64,000 bases of DNA from Phoronis australis (taxonomy: Eukaryota > Phoronida > Phoronidae): the NCBI GenBank assembly GCA_002633005.1, contig NMRA01000189.1:340667-404666 (forward strand), in the 5' to 3' direction. Below the pieces are notes generated by a model, which saw only the letters and a program-made list of their open reading frames with translations, was not told the DNA's origin and made no database searches. The translations under genes were made by a program, and so were the position numbers. Of the stretch, positions 47,488 through 59,000 are shown piece by piece (positions within the stretch are counted from its first letter, which is position 1; each line of letters starts with the position of its first letter).

Positions 47488-49581
47488 CCTTTTATGCGAA
47501 CTCAAGACAAGTGGTTATCAGACTGTGCTCGAATACATTATAGTTTACGCATATGCGTTTCTAGCCCAAGTTTGCTTTTGATGACCATCCTATTCGTGCT
47601 ACAAACTCGAGTAAAAACTCGAAATTTTGAGTTCAAACTCGAACTTTTAGCCTTAACGCTGGATTTATCAACTGCAAACTCAGACTAACAAATAATCCAC
47701 ATAAGTCATTAATAATGTACTCGAACATAGAATAATAAGACACTGATCTTGTCTGAGTAGAGTTATAAATGCCAAACATAGTTTCGACTTTTCGAGTAAA
47801 AAGATTAGAGACCGGGCCATGGGTCAATATTTCTCTGTCAGTTTCTCTAACTTTTATTAGAATTCAAAGTTCAATTTGACCGTTTGATACAAATCCGCGC
47901 TAAATATAACCCCCAAAAAGGTAAAGTGTGACTCTGGCCGAGAAAGATTATATTAAACTATTTGAGCAAAGATTAGGAATGATTGCCAGTCCACACAGAG
48001 TGGTTTGGTAATTTTTTCACAGATTGAAAGTGAATAACATTTTTTAAGTTCAACGCGTACAGAAGAACCGGCTAAAACAGTTGAAGTCGTTCCCTCTCTC
48101 CGTCGTATCTGAGAATGGGATGTAAGCGATGGCAAAGAGCCATAAGAGAAGGTATTCGCGTGCTGCTATGGACGATGCAAATGTTGCAGGCCTTCGGAAG
48201 GCGGCACAACACCCACAGAGAACACGGTAGCCTCTGGAGAAGGTATGCGAGTAGTTTAGGCTTCCTGTGACTCATTTTGCTCATAGTGTTCTTCAGGAAA
48301 CGCTATGATTTACGTGTTCACGGCGAACATTGCAAAACGACTGAAAACTGCGTTTGTGTGCGTGGTTGTAGTCCTCCATGTGGAGGGAGGCCCTCTCCTG
48401 CTTACATGTATGTGCTACATCCCGTTGTGCTCCCGTTTCGCCATCGACTATCCCCGGCAATGGCCTGCGCCGGTGGATGCGGTCTCTTGAAGTGGTGACT
48501 GAAGACTTCTTAACCATCCCTTATCCACAAGAGGGAAGGTTAGGTCACTTGCATAGAAGCTGAGAAGGTATTGGCTCCTACACTAGCGGGCTCGGAGGTT
48601 CCTCAACCTTGTGAACCAATGGCATGAGCCGAAGGCACCGTGGTTCGCCTTGCCCTGCCTTCCTTCAAATAATGTTCCATGTCTGGCCCCGACACTAGTA
48701 GTTTTTGGGATCAAGCGACAATAAAAAGGGAGCGGATGAGAGGTGCGGAGGAATTTTCTTTAATGTTTTTATTTTGTGTTTATTATCATTACTTATTACC
48801 TTTAATGATATGTAGATGCCCTAGTGTTGGTTTGTAGTGGGCGAATAGTCTTTTTATCATTCTCATTATTATTATCTTCCGTTCTTACAATGTTAATTTT
48901 AATTGTACCAGAAGTGTGTTAGCAGTGAACAATTTTAGCAGACTTGGACTCAATGGTCTCTCTGTATATATTATCGTCAACACAAGTTGTCCTTCATCTG
49001 ATCCCTTGATGCCGTATAACAGTTGTTTTTGTCATGGTCAGTCAGCCATCATATACGAATTTTGTGTTTCAACATACAGACATACGACAATGCCTCGTAT
49101 AACTAATACAACATACTGCGGGGCTCATACTATGCAACCGCACCGAAGCGAGCACTGAGCAACAGTGCTTCTTATAATATATTTTTTTTGCTGCGGGGTT
49201 CACACAACTATGCGGGAATTAGTTCTGGTGAGCGCTCGACTACATCATTGCAATGTTGATGACCGCGGGCTTTCCAAACCAATTGGTTTCTGTAATTTTG
49301 GTTACGTGTGTCTGACAATATTGATCAGTTGTTGTAGAGTCCTTCGCTGGGTATAAAGACATGTTTTATTGTTGAGCGATGCGTTTAATTATTTTTGAGG
49401 CAAGCGACATGTTCCGGGCACTCTCCTGGGCTAATGTTTTACCTCAACGTGTCGCGCGGAACGATTTTGAAACTCAATTTTTTGAAATATTTTGAAAGTT
49501 AGTTCAAAGGCTAGACGAAAAGGTGAAGGAGACTGGAAACGAAGCAAGGAAATATACAAGTGAGGGGATCAACGACTGGTC

Positions 49582-49992
49582 GGATTTCAAAACCATTTGT
49601 CTGTATTTCAAAACCAGCTGGCTGGACTGCAAAGCCCAATAGCCGGTATTCTCCCTTGGGGTCGGACCCAAATTGGGTTGTTCGGTACCTCAAAACCAGA
49701 TGAGCGGTCCTACAAAAGAGTTGGCCGATGTTCAAACACAATGGCCAAACAAATCGCCCATTTTGAATGAAACATACAAACGGGTACAAGAAATAAACAC
49801 TAGATGCCACTTGAACACTTCGAAACAGTCGCCGGGCCATCATGTTTTGTGTCCAGCCAACTAGTTTTTTGGGTGAAGTCATCACGTTTTGAAATCCGGA
49901 CTACACGTTTGATCACTGTCCATCTGGTTTTGCAGTCTAGCCCACTGGTTTTGAAGTCCGGACAAGTGGTTTTGAAGTGTGACCAATTGTTG
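49582..49992. repeat. Inverted pair of degenerate 22-bp arrays
   Basis: From 49582 to about 49752 units of 20-23 bp follow TNTTTCAAAACCAGNTGGCCGG. From about 49835 to 49992 the same unit returns in reverse complement (CTGGTTTTGAAGTCCGG). Divergence between units is high, so the arrays are old. Confidence 0.7.
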
Positions 49993-51380
49993 ATTCGAAA
50001 ATACATCCATGTGCAGGAAAGGTAACCACGTACGTCCAAGTGGTCATTGATTCATTCAATGTCGTTCAATGTGTAATGTAATTTCTTCTCACACCATAGT
50101 TGATTAGTTTGAAAAGCTGTGACCAACCAGCTCGTCTCCAGTGAATTGAAGTGAGTTTCCTTACGCGCGACCACGCAGTCTCAGATCTTGTCTTTGAATG
50201 CATTTTGTTACTCTTGCCGGTGTTGCACGCGCAACCAGAACTTTTTTATTTTTAAAGGGGCATTCTCTTATTAAAAAGCACTGTGACCAAAGATGAATGA
50301 CATCGTGATAGCTAGTCACACTAGCTGCCAAGCTGGACAACTTGGCCACCGAAGTTCGCATTGTGGTCTGCAGAGGATGTGCTTTGTGGTCAACATCCGA
50401 CTAAGTGTCGAAACTTCCACTTCAGATGGGTCATTTAGACCGTCGAAGCTTAAAAAGGCTACCAAACCCAGGCCCATTAGTAGATGTTAAAAATAGCTTT
50501 CCATTCAGTTATAAGAAACAAAGTTACGCTCTGTTACCCTCGGCTACCCTCAAAAGTTTGGGAAAAAATTGAAAATTCTTTACGAAGTATATGGTGTTAG
50601 ACGGGCAAGCGTGACCTACATTTTAGGCAAGTTGAACGAAAACTGTAGCCGAAAAACCAACCTCAAAGAACAAAAGAAATCTATTACATAGAGAGAATCT
50701 GTTTCTAGTTGAATTTTGCTTTTATCACTCAAGTGCGTCGCCAGTGATGCATTAGCAGGTGATAGAACGAGAATTGACTGAAATCACAAAAAGATGGTTT
50801 AGTATCATGAACTAAAGACGAACTTAAGATTACTTTACTGGAACGCACTTGAGACAAAGTGAGTTTTGTCTTTAAATTGACTTGCGTCTAAGATTTGTGG
50901 TAGATTTTTTTCAAGACCATAAACAGGAACTTTGCAGAGAACATAGTATCTAATTTCAGCGCCTTTTCATTAGTGAGAATGCTCCAACTTGAGTTGGGCC
51001 AAGTACAGTTGACTTACTCAAGATGAGGACATGCATATGTACGTCTACGACAAGTTAAATGGAGATCTCTTCACGAAAATTGTAAATCAGTCATTCATTG
51101 ATTGGAAAATTGTTTGATTAAAAATTGCATTGCCTCCTACTTTCTCACAAATAATCCTTCCTTCTGAACATTCAGTAAGACGTAATATTTGCTGAAACGA
51201 GCTGAGATTTGAATAAGACGAGTTGCTCAGTGCTAAGACTAAGACGCAATGGCCGTGAACTTGTTAATTGGCCATCTTCTCGAGTGAAACATTGCCGCAG
51301 TTAGAAAATACATTTGGATGGTCTAAAGATCAGAAACGTTCTGTAGCATTCCTTCGTTAACACAAACGTCGTTGAAAATA

Positions 51381-51518
51381 CGACTAAACTTTTTATTTGA
51401 AGGCTTGTTCGTTATGTATCTCGGCGTTTTGTTACATAGCTGCACACCTGAAGAAAAGAGATTTGTTTCGACACTACGAGCGACTCTTTATCAAGCTTTC
51501 AAACAAAAAGTTTAGTGG
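51381..51518. mobile_element. 138-bp palindromic element
   Basis: The ends are CTAAACTTTTTATTTGAAGG and the inverse TTTCAAACAAAAAGTTTAG. The interior matches 42905-43018 in reverse complement. Probably a tiny MITE. Confidence 0.75.
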
Positions 51519-52939
51519 TGGTTCCAAAGAAGTTTGTCTAAAGATGAAAACATTATCTTATGCTTGTCAAAATTAAGAAAAACGCAAGTCTCATGCACAT
51601 GTTCTTAACTAAAAATATATTTATTTGGAACATTTCTTGATCCTCGTACATTTGTATAAAAGTGAATCAAAAACACAATTTAAATGCTGCCTTCTTTAAA
51701 AAACCGACTTTTAGCCATGCGCTCTTATTAAACAGGTTTCAATTTGTTCTTAAATCTGAGTATTGAGCGTTAGGACCAGTTATAAGCGACCTAAATTATA
51801 AAACACTTGCCGATCTAGGGGCAGTCACAATTTTCGAAGCAAAATTTCGATTGTAGCCCCGAAAACAACATACCGGTTGCATTTTTGTGGTATCCGTAGC
51901 GTTAGGGGCCCATGTAAAACAAAAAGGTATCTTTAACAGAAGGCTGGTCAATGGCACCATGAACTTATAATGCTGAAAAGAAGTCAAGGCACACATTTCG
52001 TTTCCGAGTACAAAATACTCTTAATGCAGGTTGTTGCTGGTGTTATCTGTCCACGCTTCATTCTCCGACAAAGGTACACACACATTCTTTAGGGCAAATG
52101 AGCCGTTTTGCTGTTGTCAGTCAAAATTGTGTGTGAAGCATTACGATCTAGATGACAGTCTTCTGCGCAGTGCACGCGCGATGTCTTTAGGAATCAAACG
52201 TTTCACAGAGTAATCACTGTATTGCCTTATAAGCACATGAAGTTGGTGGCTGGGAACAAACAAACATCTCTTTCCACTCTAAAAATATACAAAATAACAA
52301 TGATTACTTTTCACTCAAACAAATTTTGAATTGTCCATGCGAGTGTAAAAACTGAAGATCACGGATGCACCACCTAGCTTTTATCGTATGGCGCTATCTC
52401 GCGAAGTCTTACGTGAGCTTGCGTTTTCACGAGGTTCTCGCTTCCGGCCTTTCCCAATCCTTGATGGCTCTGTGACAGATAGTAATTGATCTTTCCGTAC
52501 TATTAATCATACTACAAAATCACATGACGGCTGGCAGATTTACACAAAATATCGCTACTCATCTACATGTATCTTATCCAATAACATCAGAGTGCAAGCA
52601 GTGCTGGGTTAAGATTTCTCCAATAAGCTATAAGAATTCTGCAGCTACTGATAATTTGAGCCACATTTTCGAGCTATGCCGGGTCGTCATAATTTTTCCA
52701 CCCCATTCCCTGGTCACTACAACTTTCGGCTGGCCCGTGATAGTGGCAGACCCCCTTTTTGGGGGAGCCCTAAGCTGCCAGTGTACAGTAGTTCAAAGCT
52801 TAATGGATAGTCTGGAACAGAGTGGGAGTGCTAGAGCGAATTTCAGTCAAGCCTAAGCACAATACACAAACCCTTCGTGCATTTTGAGAACGCTTCCATA
52901 GTCAAAACATAGAGAGAGAGAGAGCGAAATAATACATAC

Positions 52940-53058
52940 CGCAGTTGTTTCACGTAAAGCCACAAACGATTTTTGCTGCCCTGGTCTTCCAATTGTCACC
53001 TTTACACGTCCTCGTGATACAGTCGTTGTACGTAATGCCGGTTTACTGGCGATCACAC
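52940..53058 (-). CDS. ITIH exon, C-terminal region (tentative)
   Basis: This 119-nt frame (phase 1 in, 0 out) encodes VIASKPALRTTTVSRGRVKV and on to LRETTA, with acceptor CTTGTGTAG and donor GTATGT. It continues GLLG of the previous exon, as in the GLLGQF block of vertebrate heavy chains, but sequence similarity is weak. A GA microsatellite follows directly in the intron. Confidence 0.5.
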
Positions 53059-56000
53059 CTACACAAGGTAAGAGAACAACATCAGTACACAAAACTACGT
53101 ACATTGCATCCCTACAATTATGAGCATACGTAGGATTCCATATAGTATACAAATTGTTTAATTTATCCAAAGAGAGTGCAACAAAGCACCCCTAACACAC
53201 ACTGTGAAAAGTGCAGGTGGTCTGGTGCTGGTTGCATCAGGTGTGCGCAGGCCGCTCAGTCGATCTGGTCCATTGCATTAAACACCGACCTGAATCGTTT
53301 TCATTTGTTGATAAACACATGTAACACCTATAAAGATGCCACAAATTACTACAGAGCAGAGGAGCTAGAGACCTGCCCAAATTTGTACATGTGGCAGTGG
53401 AATCTAGTGGGATTCGAACCTAGGACCTCGTGAGGCAAACACTGGCAATCCATTCAACCGTCACTCACTAATACCTTGAGCAGATGATTTCATCTAAAAC
53501 TTGCTTCTCTTACTCGGTGATGTGACGTGCCATTGATAAGGGATGGAAAATTATTGAACCGAGGCACTTCCTCGCTGTGTCGTTCTGCTGTTCTTAGTGG
53601 ATAACAGTTGCTCTTGCAGTTGTAAATCGTTTTAACCATTAGACAAAGTCTGATTGAATAGATTCGTGAGAATGTTTAAACATGTTCCAGGAATTGTGAG
53701 TTGACGATGGTCACATACAAGCAACATTATTTAACTTTAAAGATTCAAGTGAGCTGGTCCTAGCTTATCTTTGTTAATATACTAAAACTGTGTTTAGTAG
53801 CCTGGAATATGATCGAGAGGCAAATACGGCACTGCAAGAATCTTATCAACTGCTCGAGGTGCACTCTGACGTTTGAAAACAGAATGTCACCACCACGACC
53901 AGTAGCCGTCGATCTTGAGACAAATCGCCTGATGGGCATTTTGTGACTGATTGAAACTTGCCTAAACTTAAGTTTACACCAATAAATTTGACAAAATGAA
54001 AAATACCAAAAATACCCAAAAGACCCACAAAAAGCTAGTTCAAGATAAACATGGATCCTGCCATGACGCTAGCGCATAGGCCTAATGTGAAGGCTTAGGT
54101 GCATTCACCTATTTGTGGTACACAAAACAAACGTTTTGAAAAAAACCCAAATATTTCAATAATAGGTGCATAGAACTTAAGTTTGCGCTTTTTATGGTAG
54201 CTATTTTACCTAATAATCCTTTCACCCGCGATCCTTTGACCTTGGTGACGTGGACCGTCAAATACCGTGCACCGGTATTGGTCGTGTTTCTGCTAATGGA
54301 AATACCAATGCTGCGTTCAATTTCGATGGTCAAGTGACTACTGTTGACCATGGTCAGATTGCTGTTACCTGTAAATACAAGCGAATGACGTCTGTCATTG
54401 TTGAACGAAGCATTACTGTTCTGCAAGGCATTACAGCAACTAACATATCATTTTTAAAAATGAACTAATGTAAAAATGAAATTGCCTGGCACTTATTTGG
54501 TAAGTCGAATGGTGCCTATCAGTATATTAACACCAATACGCTGAAAAAGGAGCCCGGGACAATCTGTTCACGCGGTTTCACTAGGTTACGAGTCATGCAA
54601 TGATTGGTCAGCAATCTCTGGAACTGAATGAAAACCGTAGAAAATTGAGCAACCTCTAGCAGTTGCTAATGGCAAAATCGAGCTTACGACAGTCAAGCTC
54701 GAAAACTCGAGTCGTAACAGCTGCTTAGACACAGGTCTTATACGAAGTCCTATATGCATTGGTAAATCTGATTTTTAGACATGGTTTTACGTACCGTACG
54801 ACTGCGTAAAATGACTCCTGTTCCAATTGTGCTCTACGCCATTAACGACAACTTTGTTGACATCAACTGTCATCGAACTCATAGACAGTGTACCCACCCA
54901 GACTTTCTCGAAGTACTTTCTCATGCCGCCAGTGTTCGATAGCAGAGCATTTACCATGACGCCTACAAATAATGGGAAAGACATGATTTGGGACAACCTG
55001 TTTGCAATCGCTGTGCTTGTTTCCACAGTTAGCAGAAATATCAGAAGAAAGGATGGGCGTCAAATACAATAGAAATCGGATGCATGCATTAATATAAACT
55101 TGAACGTAGAGATTCCAGTGGCCTCTACTTTCGGAAGTCTAGGAAGAAGGAGGATTTAGGTGGCACTCAATATTTTTTGAGCCACGATTGAATTTGCCTG
55201 CCCCAATTTCATTAAAAATTGACGTCTGCAGGGACGACTGAACATTTGAATTTTTTGGTGCATGTTCTGATTGAAAAATTGCCAACTGTTGACCCCTTGA
55301 CCCACGTTTTGCTCAGCGGTGGCCTTTCTTAAACCATTTCTAGTTGCAAGCGGTAAGTTGGAATTTAGCAGGTACCCTTCAAAAACTTTGAATTTGTAAA
55401 CATTTAGCTGGTCGACAGCCACTTTTCACATGATTTATGTAATGTGGAGTGTTTTGATAGTCTGAATGCACTGTCTCTCAGTTCGTAGAAATCGCATGCA
55501 AACTGTGACTTCGGGTGTATTTTCCTTGGTTTTCAAGCAGCCAGCTGCACTTCCGGAAATCCTAAAGTATCGAAAATTGATTTTGGAATCAGTTTCAATA
55601 GACGTTGTGCAAGGTTTTTGAAGTCTTTGGCCCGGTGCGGTGATACTGCGCACATTTTCGAGTTTCGTAAATTCTATGGAACAGACTGTTGGAGCCGACA
55701 CTACTTGGTTTTTCAAGCCCAAAATCAGCAAAACTGTTGAGTGCCGCCTTAAATTCAAGAATAGTGTTGACATCCTTTATTATGCAGGGTAGGGGCCTTT
55801 TGATGATACACAACAAATATGCGTTATCAAAACCAATGTGAAAGTCGTTGGTGGAATATGATTGACAGATTGCATTAAGAGCGTCACTTTTTGAATAAAT
55901 CTTTCCTTACCTAACGCCATTGCACCAATCACGTTACCTCTTAGAATTGACTCCCTTTGATTTTTGCTCTAATTGTTTCAGTTGTTGTTTGTATAGATCG

Positions 56001-59000
56001 CCTTACTGGGGAGTTTTGTTTCCGTTGGATTTCGAATTAAAATAAAATGTCAGTATGATATCCATTAATATCACAACGCTTGTTATATTTTCTATTATTG
56101 CTTTGGACTAAAATGAGAAATATGAAATGGCAAAATGATCTTAACGTAACTTTCTATAACGCTATGTTCACTTACACCATTAAATACCCGAAACAGCGAG
56201 CAGTCCATGGGCGCACCCAGGGGGTCCGCCTCAGTGAATCAAAAAGTCCGAGTAAACGAGACAAAATTCCATAAAGTGCACAGGAATTCGGGGCAGATGC
56301 ACGATTGGCAGGCCTGAACCTAGTGGCCCCGTTTTTTTATTGTTTTTAGTCCTCGTTGATTTTTTCAGTAAAAGATACCGAAGAATTCGATCCCCCTTTA
56401 AATTTTAAGCTGGGTGCGCGCATGCGGTCGAGTAATTGTTAAATCTTACCTCTGCGGTTGTCAAAGAGAAGCCGAACGAAGCCTTTATGCGTACGGCCGT
56501 TGTCAAAACAAAGTGGAATTGAAAGTCTCTGTAGGTTTACGAACACTCCTGCAAATAATCAACAGTCACCATGACAAAATGCCTAAGATAAAACCATAAG
56601 AAAATGCAAAAATTTGGCCAATTTCGGATCATACTTCTAGTTCTTTGGGAAAAAGCGGATTTAAGGGGGGAGGGGGTCATGCCCCACGACCCTAAAATCC
56701 TCCCAAATTCCATTTGGCAGTTCGGGGTGCGATTGTCTGACAGGCAAAATACTGTCTAATACTCTTCCCCGGGTAGACTTTTGATGACCAGGCGCAGACC
56801 TTTGAGAAGAGAAGCTTAGCGTACCTGGTTGAGCTGACACTGGTGTTGATGTCGTCGTAGTTGGAACACGTGTAGGTAGAAATGGCCTGAGACTGGGTAG
56901 AGACGGAAACACACTTTGTAGCGATGGTCCACCATATTTCCTTTTATAAGGGTTTCCCATAGGAGAAAATGGCATAAAATACCCTGGAAAAAGGAAAATT
57001 AAAAATGTGATGACCTGCAATTTTTACCAGTTCATCAACACAGCCTGTAAATTCGACAAGTGACGAGTCATACACATTGTATGATGCTCGTCATTAATCT
57101 TTGAGATGCACAAGGTTTTGGTTGACCTACGAAAGGCCTTTGGAACTTGAAACAAATGATTAATTGATAAATTAGAAGCATTGGTCTTGCACAGAATTCC
57201 GTTAAATGGTTTCCATCTCATTTGACCAGTATGTCGCAACTCGTTGACAGTCAGCGACGCCTGTCAGAACTTCAGAGGATGACATGAGGTGCCCGCTCAA
57301 GGTTCAATTCTGAGTCCCCTATGCTTTTCGTTAAGGAAATGAGATTGCATATGCAGTTAAATGAAATATTATATTCTTTTTTGTTGAGAAGTATGTCTTA
57401 TTTTTCCTAGAATGACGTTTAATTCGTGAATTCAAAAATGTCTCAGAGAGGTTTACCGATAATACGTTGTTACTGAATAATGGTAAAATTCAGTAAGTTA
57501 TTAAATCAAGCGGCACAGTGGTAGATCTACGTTTTCAGTAGGGGGGTTAGAATTGGCACGAATCCGAGGCGCGGAGCGCCGAGCGTAGGGAAGATCGGGA
57601 GGGGGTTTCCCTCCTCCCGTGTAAGAGATTTTTTTGGTTTTTAGAAGATGATTTCCTTTTCCTGGCGACATTTTCTTTTAATTTTTACTTTTGATCTTGT
57701 CCCGAGGGGGGGGGGGGAGTTGAGCCCCCTCAACTCCTGAACCCTTTGTATATACCACTACGTTACATTGGAGAGACCCCATGTAGATCATTAATTACTT
57801 CATTGTTTGATTGTGTTTGGTCAAACTCCGTAGTGCCGGCTCATTTAATTTATAGGCGTCAGATTTACAGTACTACTGAGACGCTCCTGAACGCGTGTTA
57901 GCCGTATAAAGAATGCATCAGCGCAGGACGTATACGTGCATCAAGAATCTTAAACAGCAATCTGTAGACTACTGCAACATCAGCTATTTTTGCGCATCTT
58001 CGTAAGAATAGAATTACCTAAAACAGATCTGAAAAGCTAAAATACTATAAAATTCTTTGACTGACTCCACAGACTACTTATGGATTTCCAAACTAATCCG
58101 AAAAGTGGCACATCTCGTTGCACAAACTCGCCTAAGATTTAGGTCTGCAGCCCTGCGCATAGAAAGCCAGCATGGCGTCGGGTGAATTCCCGCACTCTGC
58201 AGTAGAGAGGTTATTACCATGACGACTAGACATGTGCGGTGCAGCACTGAAAAAGTGGGGGGGTTAAAGCCCCCTCAGCCCCTTATTGTGCGCCGCCCAA
58301 GCTAGTAGAGAGCTGGGCTGGGTTGCATAAAATTTCAATATTTATTATCCGCTGGATTAGTTTGATTGTTGCATGACGTCAGGTGCATTGTTTAACAATA
58401 AAAGTTTGTTGCTATACGGCATATAACTTTTATGCAACTAGGCNCTTGAAACAAATGATTAATTGATAAATTAGAAGCATTGGTCATCTCATTTGACCAG
58501 TAGGTCGCAACTCGTTGACAGTCAGCGACGCCTGTCAGAACTTCAGAGGATGACATGAGGTGCCCGCTGAAGGTTCAATTCTGACTCCCCTATGCTTTTC
58601 GTTAAGGAAATGAGATTGCATAAGCAGTTAAATGAAATATTATATTCTTTTTTGTTGAGAAGTATGTCTTATTTTTCCTACAATGACGTTTAATTCGTGA
58701 ATTCAAAAACGTCTCAGAGAGGTTTACCGATAATACGTTGTTACTGAATAATGGTAAAATTCAGTTATTAAATCAAGCGGCACAGTGGCAGATTTACGTT
58801 TTCAGTAGGGGGGTTAGAATTGGCGCGAAACCGAGGCGCGGAGCGCCGAGCGGAGGGAAGATCGGGAGGGGGTTTCCCTCCTCCCGTGTAAGAGATTTTT
58901 TTTGTTTTTAGTAGATGATTTCGTTTTCCTGGCGACATTTTCTTTTAGTTTTTACTTTTGATCTTGTCCTGAGGGGGGGGAGTTGAGCCCCCTGAACCCC

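Larger units (their letters stand above)
45220..52939. other. Gene-poor region between the discoidin and ITIH genes
   Basis: No exon that I recognise. The genes on either side converge, so both 3' ends lie here, including the last ITIH exon or exons that I could not find. Repeats present are a MITE (47271-47487), an inverted pair of 22-bp degenerate arrays (49582-49992) and a small palindromic element (51381-51518). The stretch at 48070-48660 is GC-richer than its surroundings and may be a transposon relic, but no reading frame could be followed. Confidence 0.5.

Noticed and set aside
48070-48660. Protein-coding gene in a GC-richer patch
   Set aside because: Several short overlapping frames on both strands, none with a motif I recognise or with consistent splice sites.
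53390-53475. Functional tRNA gene
   Set aside because: Only the B-box half is convincing; acceptor and D stems could not be paired, so a SINE head is the simpler reading.
55156-55422. Possible ITIH DPHF exon (minus-strand frame with VDQLNVYKF)
   Set aside because: The residues do not match DGDPHF, and the only donor gives the wrong phase.
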